Below, one piece after another: positions 47,607-56,628 of a stretch of DNA of 64,000 nucleotides. The translations under genes were made by a program, and so were the position numbers. Source of the stretch: an uncultured Pelagibacteraceae bacterium. GTDB lineage: Bacteria > Pseudomonadota > Alphaproteobacteria > Pelagibacterales > Pelagibacteraceae. Location of the stretch: NCBI GenBank assembly GCA_902560805.1, contig CACENW010000006.1, positions 21,671 to 85,670 on the forward strand, given 5' to 3'. Under the pieces are notes generated by a model, which was not told the DNA's origin, did no database searches, and saw nothing but the letters and a program-made list of their open reading frames with translations. Each line of letters starts with the position of its first letter. Position 1 is the stretch's first letter.

Positions 47607-48962
47607 ATGAGCTCTGAGATTTTAATCGTAGATGATAATGCTGATATAAGAAATATTATCAACGAGTTAATTATAGATGCTGGTTACAAAACAAGACTAG
47701 CTGCTAATTATAATCAGGCATTAACTGAAATAGATAAAAAATTACCAGATGTCGCTATTCTTGATGTTAAATTAGACAAAGGTGACAATGATGGAATTGA
47801 GTTATTGTCTCACATCAAATCAAAAGATAAAGACGTTCCAGTAATTATAATTTCAGGTCATGCAAATATTGAAATGGCTGTAAAATCACTTCATGAAGGT
47901 GCCTTTGAATTTATTGAAAAACCCTTTGATCAAGAGAGATTGCTAAATTTTGTAAGAAGAGCAGTTGAAAACTACAATCTAAAAAAGCAAAATAAAGAAT
48001 ATGAAACCAGATTATTTTCATCCTATGAGCTTATTGGAAATAGTAAAAATATTATAAATATAAATGATCAAATTGACAAAATTTCAATTACAGAGAGCAG
48101 GGTATTTATCAATGGACCATCAGGATCTGGAAAAGAATTGATAGCAAGAAAAATTCACAAATTATCTAATAGAAATAAAAATCCTTTCATAGTTTTGAAT
48201 GGAGCTTTATTAGATTCAAATAAATATGAATTGGAATTATTTGGAGAAGAAAAAGATAATGGTTCAATATCATATGGTGCGTTAGAAAAAGCCAACAAGG
48301 GAACTCTATTGATTGACCAAGTTTCTGAAATACCTTTGGATATTCAGTCAAAAATTTTAAGAGTTTTAACTGATCAAAAGTTCAAAAGAGTCAATGGTTC
48401 AAATGACGTAAGTGTAAATGTTAGATTAATATGTTCTTCAAGTAAGGACTTGAAGAAAGAAATTGAATTAGGAAATTTTAGAGAAGATCTTTTTCACAGA
48501 TTAAATGTATTTGAAATAAATGTTGAACCATTAAATCAACGTATTTCAGATATTCCACTTTTGATTAAATATTTTTCAAAAAAAATATCTGAAAATTATA
48601 ATATTAACGAATTAGAAATAGATGAAAATAACACCTATATCTTAAATCATGATTGGCATGGTAATGTGAGAGAACTAAGAAACTTGATAGAAAGAATTGC
48701 AATATTACAACCTGAAACAAAGGAAAAAATATCAAACATAATTAAAGAATCTCTAAAAAATATAAATTTCAATGAGCAACTTGCTGAAAACAGCCTATCT
48801 GTGCCATTAAAAGAGGCTAGAGAAAAGTTTGAAAAAGAGTATTTAACTATTCAATTGAAAAAATTTAATGGAAATATTTCAAAAACAGCAAATTTTGTTG
48901 GAATGGAAAGAACTGCCTTACATAGAAAGTTAAAAGGCTTAGGAATTAAAGAATTTAATTAA
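47607..48962 (+). CDS. ntrX: Response regulator NtrX, altered AAA+ domain
   Basis: NtrX is the DNA-binding partner of NtrY. The 451-residue product has a receiver domain (DD at 9-10, phospho-acceptor Asp53, Lys in EKPF), an AAA+ domain with Walker A GPSGSGKEL (~169-177), and a Fis-type helix-turn-helix ending (NISKTANFVGMERTALHRKL). The loop after ELFG reads EEKDNGSISYG, so the sigma-54 contact motif GAFTGA is absent. The Walker B ends D237-Q238 where DE is usual. It therefore probably regulates without sigma-54. ntrY is 1 nt upstream, and trkA abuts downstream. Confidence 0.92.
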   Translation: MSSEILIVDDNADIRNIINELIIDAGYKTRLAANYNQALTEIDKKLPDVAILDVKLDKGDNDGIELLSHIKSKDKDVPVIIISGHANIEMAVKSLHEGAFEFIEKPFDQERLLNFVRRAVENYNLKKQNKEYETRLFSSYELIGNSKNIININDQIDKISITESRVFINGPSGSGKELIARKIHKLSNRNKNPFIVLNGALLDSNKYELELFGEEKDNGSISYGALEKANKGTLLIDQVSEIPLDIQSKILRVLTDQKFKRVNGSNDVSVNVRLICSSSKDLKKEIELGNFREDLFHRLNVFEINVEPLNQRISDIPLLIKYFSKKISENYNINELEIDENNTYILNHDWHGNVRELRNLIERIAILQPETKEKISNIIKESLKNINFNEQLAENSLSVPLKEAREKFEKEYLTIQLKKFNGNISKTANFVGMERTALHRKLKGLGIKEFN

Positions 48963-50354
48963 ATGAATATTATAATTTGTGGCGCAGGAAGAGTTGGATT
49001 CACTATTGCTAAACAACTTAGTGACCAAGGTCATTCTATAACCGTAATTGATCCATCTAGTGAGGATATTCAAAAAATTGATGATGCTCTTGATGTAAAA
49101 GCTATAGTTGGAAAAGGTAGTTATCCATCAATACTTGAAAAAGCAAATGCACAAGAGGCTGATATGATTATAGCAGTAACTCGAAATGATGAAATTAATA
49201 TGGTTATATGTCAAATTGCATTTTCGATATTTAAAATACCCAAAAAAATTGCAAGAATAAGATCACAAGATTATTTAAATCCTAAGTTCACAACAGTTTA
49301 TAATAAAGAAAACTTACCAATAGATGTTATTATTTCACCAGAAATTGAAATAGCAAAATCAATTCAAAGAAAACTTGAAGCTCCTGGTGCTTTAGATAGT
49401 GTACCATTTGCAGAAAATAAAATTAGGTTGCTTGAAATATTGATTAATGAAAATTGTAATTTAATTAATATTAAATTAAGTGATCTTACAAAAAAATACC
49501 CCAATCTTAAAGCAAATGTAATAGGTGTCATAAGAGAAGATAAGTTTTTTATTCCAAAAAAAACCGATGAAATAAATATCAATGATAAAATTTATGTAAT
49601 TATAAATTCTACCCAAATGTCCGAAACATTAGAAGCATTTGGACATACTGAAAAAGTTTCTAAAAAAATTCTTATAGTAGGTGGGGGTAATATTGGTTTT
49701 AATTTAGCTAAGAACATTGAGGAAAATTTAGATGCCGCAAGAGTAAAAATTATTGAGAAAAACAAAGAACGAGCAGAATTTCTTGCAAGTGAATTAAACA
49801 ATACCATAGTAATTAATGGTAATGCTTTAGATGAAGAGGTTTTATCTGAAGCTAACTTGGAAGAAGCAGAGACTGTTCTAGCTCTCACAAACGATGATGA
49901 AGATAATTTAATGGTGAGTGTTTTGGTTGAAAAATTTGCAAAAGATGAAAAAGAAATTTATGACAAAAGAACAATGGCCTTAATTAATAAACCAAACTAT
50001 TCATTATTACAGAATTCACTTAAAATTGATGATTTGATCGATCCAAGAATGAATACTGTATCAAGTATTTTAAAACATATACATAAAGGCACGATTGAAA
50101 CAGCTTATACAATAATGAATGGTGAATATGAGGTAATTGAAGCGGAAATTATTGAGACATCCGAATTAATCAACAAAGAATTAAAAAATTCTAATCTTCC
50201 AGAAGAAATTCGAATAGGTGCTATTCTTAGAGACGATAAAGTAATTATACCTAGATCAGACTTTGTATTTCAAAAAGATGATAAAGTTGTTTTTTTAGCC
50301 AAAAAAGACTCAATCTCAGTTGTTGAAAACATTTTTAGAATTAGTTCAATTTAA
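48963..50354 (+). CDS. trkA: Trk potassium uptake system regulatory subunit TrkA
   Basis: TrkA is the peripheral NAD(H)/ATP-binding regulator of the TrkH potassium channel encoded next. The 463-residue product has two RCK_N/RCK_C units: the first Rossmann start IIICGAGRVGFTIAKQL, the second ILIVGGGNIGFNLAKNI near residue 238. Each is followed by an acidic nucleotide-binding residue (VIDPS, IIEKN), and the middle contains AEFLASELNN. Length is normal. It directly abuts ntrX, the classic alphaproteobacterial order. Confidence 0.96.
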   Translation: MNIIICGAGRVGFTIAKQLSDQGHSITVIDPSSEDIQKIDDALDVKAIVGKGSYPSILEKANAQEADMIIAVTRNDEINMVICQIAFSIFKIPKKIARIRSQDYLNPKFTTVYNKENLPIDVIISPEIEIAKSIQRKLEAPGALDSVPFAENKIRLLEILINENCNLINIKLSDLTKKYPNLKANVIGVIREDKFFIPKKTDEININDKIYVIINSTQMSETLEAFGHTEKVSKKILIVGGGNIGFNLAKNIEENLDAARVKIIEKNKERAEFLASELNNTIVINGNALDEEVLSEANLEEAETVLALTNDDEDNLMVSVLVEKFAKDEKEIYDKRTMALINKPNYSLLQNSLKIDDLIDPRMNTVSSILKHIHKGTIETAYTIMNGEYEVIEAEIIETSELINKELKNSNLPEEIRIGAILRDDKVIIPRSDFVFQKDDKVVFLAKKDSISVVENIFRISSI

Positions 50355-50358
50355 TTAA

Positions 50359-51762
50359 ATGCCAATACTTCGGGTAAAATATTTAAGTTTTTTCTTTTTG
50401 TTAATTTCAGTTTTTTCATTTTTAAATATTATTTATTCTTATTATTTTAATTTATACTTAAACTTAAATACATATTACTTCAGCTTAGTAATTTCTGCTT
50501 TAATTGGTTTTTTATTTTATAAAATTGATACCTTGGATAAAAAACCCACAATATTTGAAAAAATATTAACAGTACTTTTGGGATATTTTGTTATGCCGTT
50601 GGTATTATCCATCCCATTTTATTTTAGTATTTATAATTTAACATTTTTAAATGCTTTATTTGAAGCAGTTTCCGGTTTTACTTCAACTGGGTTTACAATA
50701 TTTGAAAATATTAAACATATTGACCAGGGTTTAATAATCTGGCGATCATCTATTCAATGGATTGGGGGACTATACTTTTTGTTTTCAATTATATTTTTAA
50801 TAGATATTTATGATGAAAGTTTAAAAAAATCTCTTACAAATTTTTTATCATTAAATACATCGGAAATTTTAAAACAAACAATTAAAATATTTGTTTTATA
50901 TTCAAGTTTAACATTAGTTATTTTTATAATTCTTAATTTATTCGGAATTAGATCATTTAATTCATTAAATCTAGCAATGACTATTATTTCATCAGGTGGT
51001 TTTTTACCTGCAAATGATATTTCAAGTATACTTGTCCAAAATTCACAGATAATAATTTTTTCATTATTAATGCTAGTATCTTTCTTTAGTATTTTTTTTG
51101 TATACAATTTAATATTTTTAAGAAAAAATATTAATTTTTTTCATGAGGATATTCATTTATTTTTATACTTTGTAATAACAGTTGGAATATTTTTTATTTT
51201 TTTTAGTTATGATAATACATTTTCTTACAGTTTTTTATCTTTAGTAAGTAGTATTTCTAATATTGGAATTTCATTGAATGTTGAGCAAACCAATCTTCAA
51301 TTTGTGTACTTACTTTTAGTTATTATTGGAGGCTCATTTCTTTCAACAAGTTCAGGATTAAGATTTTTAAAAATATACTCGTTAACAAAATACTCTTTAA
51401 ATCAAATACTTTCTTTTAGCAGACCGAAAAATGTATTTATGAACAAACTAGTATTTTCTAAAATTAATTTTGCAACTCAAGATATAAATAAATATTTTCT
51501 TACAATTGTTATTTTTATAATTTCACTTTTTTTATTAACAATCTTTTTATCTTTTGGTGAAATCAATTTTGAATATTCATTTAAACTTGCAATATTGACA
51601 TTGATGAACACCGTTAATTCTTCAGCATATGGAATAAGTGATTTTGATTTTCAAAATTTGCATTTTATTACCAAATATATTCTTATTTTCTTTATGATTA
51701 TTGGTCGAATTGAATTATTATCTTTATTATTGATAGCCAAAAAATTTCTGTTTAAATATTAA
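50359..51762 (+). CDS. trkH: Trk potassium uptake system membrane subunit TrkH
   Basis: TrkH is the ion-conducting membrane subunit of the Trk potassium importer. The 467-residue, very hydrophobic product has about ten helices and P-loop-like filter segments, among them FEAVSGFTSTGFTIFENI with the SGFTSTG filter, SSIQWIGGLYFLF and TIISSGGFLPAND. NSSAYGISDF near the end matches the fourth filter region. It is 4 nt downstream of trkA and 29 nt upstream of tRNA-Arg. Confidence 0.94.
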   Translation: MPILRVKYLSFFFLLISVFSFLNIIYSYYFNLYLNLNTYYFSLVISALIGFLFYKIDTLDKKPTIFEKILTVLLGYFVMPLVLSIPFYFSIYNLTFLNALFEAVSGFTSTGFTIFENIKHIDQGLIIWRSSIQWIGGLYFLFSIIFLIDIYDESLKKSLTNFLSLNTSEILKQTIKIFVLYSSLTLVIFIILNLFGIRSFNSLNLAMTIISSGGFLPANDISSILVQNSQIIIFSLLMLVSFFSIFFVYNLIFLRKNINFFHEDIHLFLYFVITVGIFFIFFSYDNTFSYSFLSLVSSISNIGISLNVEQTNLQFVYLLLVIIGGSFLSTSSGLRFLKIYSLTKYSLNQILSFSRPKNVFMNKLVFSKINFATQDINKYFLTIVIFIISLFLLTIFLSFGEINFEYSFKLAILTLMNTVNSSAYGISDFDFQNLHFITKYILIFFMIIGRIELLSLLLIAKKFLFKY

Positions 51763-51791
51763 ATTTGTAATATATATGTATTCCAAATATT

Positions 51792-51868
51792 GCGCCCTTA
51801 GCTCAGCTGGATAGAGCATCGGTTTTCTAAACCGAGGGTCGTAGGTTCGAATCCTTCAGGGCGCGCCA
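51792..51868 (+). tRNA. tRNA-Arg (anticodon TCT)
   Basis: The sequence folds as a 77-nt cloverleaf. The acceptor stem is GCGCCCT/AGGGCGC, with GCTCAGCTGGATAGAGC as the D arm and a 5-bp anticodon stem TCGGT/ACCGA around loop TTTCTAA. The anticodon is TCT, and the T arm carries GGTTCGAATCC. The discriminator G and a genome-encoded CCA follow. It reads AGA, the main arginine codon in this AT-rich genome. Confidence 0.97.
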
Positions 51869-51909
51869 TTACTTGTCTTTTAAGCATATCTTTCTCTTAT
51901 AATTTTTTC

Positions 51910-51938
51910 TTGAAGTAGTTTTTTTAAAATGTTTTAAT
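51910..51938 (+). promoter_or_regulatory. Predicted aapJ promoter
   Basis: TTGAAG (51910-51915) and TTTAAT (51933-51938) with a 17-nt spacer give a plausible sigma-70 promoter. The predicted start near 51945 coincides with the left edge of the 23-nt inverted repeat. This would place a hairpin at the extreme 5' end of the aap mRNA. It is a hexamer match in AT-rich DNA, supported by position only. Confidence 0.4.
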
Positions 51939-51944
51939 CCTGCG

Positions 51945-51967
51945 AATTCAAAACTTAGTTTTGAATT
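51945..51967 (+). repeat. Perfect 10-bp inverted repeat upstream of aapJ
   Basis: AATTCAAAAC (51945-51954) and its exact complement GTTTTGAATT (51958-51967) flank TTA. As DNA it can serve as an operator. As RNA it would be a hairpin at the start of the predicted transcript. No T-run follows, so it is not a typical terminator of the tRNA upstream. Confidence 0.7.
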
Positions 51968-51981
51968 ATTTGTTAACAAAT
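51968..51981 (+). repeat. 14-nt perfect palindrome upstream of aapJ
   Basis: ATTTGTTAACAAAT is self-complementary over all 14 bases, directly follows the inverted repeat, and ends 12 nt before the AAGGAAG ribosome-binding site of aapJ. A loopless palindrome favours a dimeric protein binding site over an RNA hairpin. The binding factor is unknown. Confidence 0.6.
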
Positions 51982-52004
51982 AAAAATAACTAAAAGGAAG
52001 AATA

Positions 52005-53045
52005 ATGTTTAAATACTTAAAACAATTAACTTCTTTAGTTGCTATGGTTGCAGTGTTGTTTACTTTTACAACTGAAACTATGGCTGCTAAAAAATCTAAA
52101 ACACTTAAAAACACTCAAAAAAAGGGTTTTGTAAGATGTGGAGTATCTCAAGGTCTGCCAGGATTTTCTAATGCTGACGCTGCAGGAAATTGGACTGGTG
52201 TTGACGTTGACGTATGTAGAGCGGTAGCTGCTGCAGTATTAGGTGATGCAAACAAAGTTAAGTTTACACCACTAAGTGCTAAAGAAAGATTTACTGCTTT
52301 AACTTCTAATGAGATTGATATCTTATCAAGAAACACAACTTGGACTCTTTCTAGGGATGCTGACATCGGTCTTACTTTCGTAGGTGTAAACTTCTACGAT
52401 GGTCAAGGTTTTATGGTTAGAAAAAATTCTGGATATACATCTGTGAATGATTTCAAAAACGGTATTTCTGCATGTACTAACTTAGGAACAACAACTGAGC
52501 TTAATATGAGAGACTTCTTTAATTCAAAAGGAATTTCTTATGAGCCAGTAACTTTTGAAAAAGCTGACGAAGTTGTTGCTGCGTATGATGCTGGAAGATG
52601 TGATACATACACAACTGATAAATCTGGTTTAGCTGCTCAAAGAATTAAATTGAGTTCTCCAGATGACCACATAGTTTTACCTGAAACTATTTCAAAAGAG
52701 CCTTTAGGCCCTGTTGTTAGACAAGGTGATTCTGTTTGGGAAGATATCGTAAGATGGTCTCTAAACACTATGATTGAAGCTGAAGAGTATGGTGTTACAT
52801 CTGCTAACGCAGATTCAATGAAAACTTCAGACAATCCGGCTGTAAAAAGATTGGTTGGAGCTGAAGGTGAATTAGGAGCTGCTTTAGGTTTAGATAATGA
52901 TTGGAGTTTAAGAATTATCAAGCAAGTTGGTAACTACGGTGAAAGCTACAAAAGAAATATTGCTGACACTGGAATTCTACCTGACAGAGGTCCAAATGAA
53001 TTATGGACTAAAGGTGGAATACTTTATGTACCACCAGCAAGATAA
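52005..53045 (+). CDS. aapJ: General L-amino acid ABC transporter, periplasmic binding protein
   Basis: AapJ captures amino acids in the periplasm for the AapQMP importer. The 346-residue product has a signal peptide (likely cut after MAA near residue 28), followed by the SBP family 3 fold: VRCGVSQGLPGFSNADAAGN, GVDVDVCRAVAAAVLGDANK, FTALTSNEIDILSRNTTWTL, and AYDAGRCDTYTTDKSGLAAQ. A strong AAGGAAG ribosome-binding site lies 4 nt before the ATG. Four cysteines (in RCGV, DVCR, ACTN and GRCD) could form disulfides. Codon choice has more C-ending codons than its neighbours, in keeping with high expression. Palindromes lie upstream and a terminator downstream. Confidence 0.95.
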   Translation: MFKYLKQLTSLVAMVAVLFTFTTETMAAKKSKTLKNTQKKGFVRCGVSQGLPGFSNADAAGNWTGVDVDVCRAVAAAVLGDANKVKFTPLSAKERFTALTSNEIDILSRNTTWTLSRDADIGLTFVGVNFYDGQGFMVRKNSGYTSVNDFKNGISACTNLGTTTELNMRDFFNSKGISYEPVTFEKADEVVAAYDAGRCDTYTTDKSGLAAQRIKLSSPDDHIVLPETISKEPLGPVVRQGDSVWEDIVRWSLNTMIEAEEYGVTSANADSMKTSDNPAVKRLVGAEGELGAALGLDNDWSLRIIKQVGNYGESYKRNIADTGILPDRGPNELWTKGGILYVPPAR

Positions 53046-53070
53046 TTTATATCTTTAAATAAAACTTAAA

Positions 53071-53100
53071 AAGGGCTAGATTTTTCTAGCCCTTTTTTTT
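53071..53100 (+). terminator. Intrinsic terminator/attenuator between aapJ and aapQ
   Basis: AAGGGCTAGA (53071-53080) pairs with TCTAGCCCTT (53085-53094) over a TTTT loop, a 10-bp stem, and is followed by six more T residues to 53100. It lies 25 nt after the aapJ stop and 17 nt before the aapQ start. It probably terminates most transcripts so that the binding protein mRNA exceeds the permease mRNA, or protects the 3' end of a processed aapJ message. Confidence 0.9.
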
Positions 53101-53117
53101 ATAAGTCTTGAATTATT

Positions 53118-54263
53118 GTGAATATTAAAAAAATATTACCCCAATTACTTACGCTTCTAGTTGTAATCCTAATATTTGGATTTTTTTCATATAACGCACA
53201 AGTCAATATGGAGAACAGAGGAATTACTTTTGGGTATGGTTTTTTATCTCAAGAGTCCTCTTTTGATGTGCAATTTTCATTAATTGAATTTGATGGTTCT
53301 CACTCGTACTTTAGAGCATATCTGGTTGGTTTATTAAATACTATTTTAGTTTCAGTTATAGGAATTATATTCGCAACTATTATTGGAGTAGTTGTTGGAA
53401 TTGCAAGGTTGTCAAATAACTATCTAATCAATAAAACTGCTGCAGTTTACGTAGAGTTTTTTAGAAACATACCTTTATTATTACAAATATTTTTTTGGTA
53501 TTTTGCTGCTTTAAGAGCACTGCCATTACCACAAGATACTGAACCCATGTTCGGGTTTTTTTTCCTTACAATAAAAGGTTTTTTTGTTCCTGCTTTTATT
53601 TGGAATAATTTAGATATTTTTATTTATTCAATAATTGCTGCGATAATTTCAATTATTTTCATTAGAATTTATGCAAGAAAAAAACAAGAAAACGAAGGCA
53701 TTCAAACGCCAGTTTTATCAATTTCTATTGGATTATTGATAATTTTACCTCTTTTAAGTTTTTTATTTGGTGGGGTTGATGCTTCAGTTGAAGTGCCTGT
53801 CCTTAAACAATTATCTCAATCTGGTTTCACTTATGAAGGAGGAATTAAATTACCACCTGAATTAATATCTCTAGCATTAGCTCTATCATTATATACAGCT
53901 ACTTTCATTGCTGAGTGTGTTAGAGCAGGTGTTCAAGGTGTAAGCAAAGGTCAAAAGGAGGCAGCAGCATCTATAGGTTTAACACCAAACCAAGTACTTA
54001 AATTAGTTGTAATGCCACAAGCTTTAAGAATTATAATTCCACCAACTACTAATCAATATTTAAATTTAACAAAAAATTCATCTCTAGCAGCTGCAATTGC
54101 ATATCCTGATTTAGTTCTTGTATTTGCAGGAACTGCTTTGATGCAGACAGGTAGAGCTATAGAAATTGTTTCTATAACAATGTTAACATATTTATCTTTG
54201 AGTATATCAATTTCAATATTTATGAATTGGTACAATAAAAAAATAGCTATTAAAGAAAAATAA
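53118..54263 (+). CDS. aapQ: General L-amino acid ABC transporter, permease AapQ
   Basis: AapQ is an inner-membrane permease of the Aap importer, HisMQ family. The 381-residue product has an N-terminal helix, the start of the core domain at RAYLVGLLNTILVSVIGIIF, EFFRNIPLLLQIFFWYFAAL, and the EAA loop GVSKGQKEAAASIGLTPNQ that contacts AapP. A long periplasmic insertion between early and late helices is usual for AapQ. Translation starts at GTG (53118), after the terminator. It overlaps aapM by 1 nt. Confidence 0.95.
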   Translation: MNIKKILPQLLTLLVVILIFGFFSYNAQVNMENRGITFGYGFLSQESSFDVQFSLIEFDGSHSYFRAYLVGLLNTILVSVIGIIFATIIGVVVGIARLSNNYLINKTAAVYVEFFRNIPLLLQIFFWYFAALRALPLPQDTEPMFGFFFLTIKGFFVPAFIWNNLDIFIYSIIAAIISIIFIRIYARKKQENEGIQTPVLSISIGLLIILPLLSFLFGGVDASVEVPVLKQLSQSGFTYEGGIKLPPELISLALALSLYTATFIAECVRAGVQGVSKGQKEAAASIGLTPNQVLKLVVMPQALRIIIPPTTNQYLNLTKNSSLAAAIAYPDLVLVFAGTALMQTGRAIEIVSITMLTYLSLSISISIFMNWYNKKIAIKEK

Positions 54264-55705
54264 TGAATAAATTGAATTTTTTACAACCAGATAAAAACAA
54301 CCTTAATACTTATCTGTATACAGGTGTAATTTTAGTGGCACTAAGTATATTTTTAGTTTTTTTAAATTCTTTTTTTGAGAAAGATTTAATTTCTTTTTTA
54401 CCTGGAACTCTTAGTTTCTTTTTACCATTAATTTTAGGTTTTATAGGGCTTCATTTAATTAGAATTGAATATTCAGGATTAAAATTTTTAGATTCAGTAA
54501 ATAAAAACATTAATACTAACAATTTTAATGCTTTTTTATCATTATTAATTGTATTCGCGGTTATCAAATCACTCCCACCAATATTAAGTTGGTTTATTTT
54601 AGATGCAAATATTGCCGGAGACTCAAAAGACGTATGTACTGGTACAGGAGCTTGTTGGACTTATATTAAAATTTGGTTTAATAGATTTATGTATGGCATG
54701 TATCCAAATGCCGAGCAGTGGCGGATTAACTTATCTTTTATAGCTTTAGCTTTTCTTGGTACTATTGGTTTCTTCGCTACTGAAAAATTTAAAAAATATT
54801 TGACTCTCTATTATGTTGTTGTTTATCCTGTAATTGCTTTTTTCTTTATTTTCTTCTTTATATCTGGTGGTCCAATATTTTTTGATTTTTCGTACGGAAT
54901 TATTGCAGCTGTAATTTCAATTATAATTGGATTTTTTATTCCTTCAAAATTTAAAATGTACTATTTCATTATAGTTCCGATCACACTTTACATATTATTA
55001 AAATATGTATTTTTTTATGAAGAGCTTATTGAACTGGGTAAATTAGAAGCATTAGAGTGGGTAGAGACAGGCGCTTGGGGAGGTTTGTCTTTAACTTTTA
55101 TAGTATCATTTTTTTGTTTGATTTTCTGTTTTCCAATAGGCTTGTTTTTATCTTTGGGCAGAAGGTCAGATTTTCCAATAATTAAATATTTTTCAATAGG
55201 CATGATTGAATTTTGGAGAGGTGTTCCATTGATTACAGTATTATTTATGTCCTCAGTAATGTTCCCAATGTTTTTACCAGAAGATATGTTTATTGATAAA
55301 TTAGTTCGGGTAATCATTGCAATTTCATTGTTTGAAGCAGCTTATGTTGCTGAAGTTATCAGAGGTGGTTTGCAAGCATTACCAAGAGGACAATATGATG
55401 CTGCCAAATCTTTAGGAATGGGATATTGGAAAATGCATATTTTAGTAATTTTACCTCAGGCGCTTAAACTTGTAATACCAGGTATTGCTAATACTTTTTT
55501 AGCCCTTGTAAAAGATACTCCTTTAATATTTGTCGTAGGACTTTTAGAAATTGTTGGCATGCTTAATCTTGCCAAAACGAACCCAGAGTGGTTAGGTTTT
55601 GCGATGGAAGGTTACGTGTTTGCATCGGTACTATTTTTTATTATTTGCTATGCAATGAGTAAATATAGTTATAATTTAGAACAAAAATATAAAACGGAAA
55701 GATAA
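54263..55705 (+). CDS. aapM: General L-amino acid ABC transporter, permease AapM
   Basis: AapM is the second permease of the importer. The 480-residue product has several extra N-terminal helices, then the core HisM-like domain: [60 protein letters not shown] and [20 protein letters not shown] (EAA loop). It is longer than the ~390-residue Rhizobium AapM, mainly in the N-terminal half. It shows 1-nt overlaps with aapQ and aapP. Confidence 0.94.
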   Translation: MNKLNFLQPDKNNLNTYLYTGVILVALSIFLVFLNSFFEKDLISFLPGTLSFFLPLILGFIGLHLIRIEYSGLKFLDSVNKNINTNNFNAFLSLLIVFAVIKSLPPILSWFILDANIAGDSKDVCTGTGACWTYIKIWFNRFMYGMYPNAEQWRINLSFIALAFLGTIGFFATEKFKKYLTLYYVVVYPVIAFFFIFFFISGGPIFFDFSYGIIAAVISIIIGFFIPSKFKMYYFIIVPITLYILLKYVFFYEELIELGKLEALEWVETGAWGGLSLTFIVSFFCLIFCFPIGLFLSLGRRSDFPIIKYFSIGMIEFWRGVPLITVLFMSSVMFPMFLPEDMFIDKLVRVIIAISLFEAAYVAEVIRGGLQALPRGQYDAAKSLGMGYWKMHILVILPQALKLVIPGIANTFLALVKDTPLIFVVGLLEIVGMLNLAKTNPEWLGFAMEGYVFASVLFFIICYAMSKYSYNLEQKYKTER

Positions 55706-56439
55706 TGTCAGATAAAATAATACAAATTACTGAAATGAATAAATGGTTTGGTGATTTTCAAGTTTTAAAAAATATAAACCTAGAAGTGGAAAAAAATAAA
55801 AAAATTGTTGTCTGTGGACCTTCAGGATCAGGTAAATCAACATTGATTAGATGTATAAACAGACTTGAAGAACATCAGCAAGGTTCAATAGTAGTAGATG
55901 GAAATGAATTAACAGAAGATACTAAAGATATAGAAAAAATTAGAGCTGAAGTTGGAATGGTATTTCAACAATTTAATCTTTTTCCTCATCTTTCTATTTT
56001 AGATAATTGTACATTGGCACCAATTTGGGTAAAAAAAATGCCAAAAAAAGATGCAGAAGATTTAGCTATTCAACATTTAGAAAAAGTACAAATTGCAGAT
56101 CAAGCAAATAAATACCCAGGACAACTTTCTGGTGGTCAACAACAAAGATGTGCGATTGCTAGAGCATTATGCATGGAGCCAAAAATAATGCTTTTTGATG
56201 AACCAACGTCAGCATTAGACCCTGAGATGATTAAAGAAGTTTTAGATGCTATGGTTAATCTTGCAAAAGCAGGAATGACAATGATTGTAGTAACACATGA
56301 GATGGGATTTGCTAAAGAGGTTGCTGATGAAGTTATTTTTATGGATGAAGGTATGATAGTAGAAAAAGCTGAAACCAAAGAGTTTTTTGCAAACCCAAAG
56401 AGTGACAGAACTAAGCTGTTTTTAAGTCAAATACTATAA
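55705..56439 (+). CDS. aapP: General L-amino acid ABC transporter, ATP-binding protein
   Basis: AapP is the ATPase driving amino-acid import through AapQ/AapM. The 244-residue product has Walker [13 protein letters not shown] (~residues 38-49), Q-loop [17 protein letters not shown], signature [15 protein letters not shown], Walker [16 protein letters not shown] and the switch His in [12 protein letters not shown]. This is the GlnQ/HisP/AapP subgroup pattern. It is the last gene of the aap group. A 189-bp gap follows with no evident terminator. Confidence 0.96.
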   Translation: MSDKIIQITEMNKWFGDFQVLKNINLEVEKNKKIVVCGPSGSGKSTLIRCINRLEEHQQGSIVVDGNELTEDTKDIEKIRAEVGMVFQQFNLFPHLSILDNCTLAPIWVKKMPKKDAEDLAIQHLEKVQIADQANKYPGQLSGGQQQRCAIARALCMEPKIMLFDEPTSALDPEMIKEVLDAMVNLAKAGMTMIVVTHEMGFAKEVADEVIFMDEGMIVEKAETKEFFANPKSDRTKLFLSQIL

Positions 56440-56512
56440 AAAATATATAATTATAAGGCAATTAATTTAAATTAAACAATCGAATTATGTTTATTTTACA
56501 TTGAACTAATGC

Positions 56513-56537
56513 TTGACAGTGTTTTGATTATTTCAAA
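56513..56537 (+). promoter_or_regulatory. Possible promoter and operator of the XRE gene
   Basis: A perfect TTGACA -35 word (56513-56518) lies 111 nt before the regulator start codon, followed by TTTGA-N5-TCAAA (56523-56537), a short inverted repeat in the spacer region that could be an autoregulatory site. No convincing -10 word follows at 17 nt. In DNA this AT-rich both could be chance. Confidence 0.2.
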
Positions 56538-56628
56538 TTTCTCTCAAAAAAAAATAAATTTTTCTATTGCAGTAACATTAATAAATATGTTGAATGGACT
56601 TTATAAAATTTAATTAAGAGGGGTCTTA

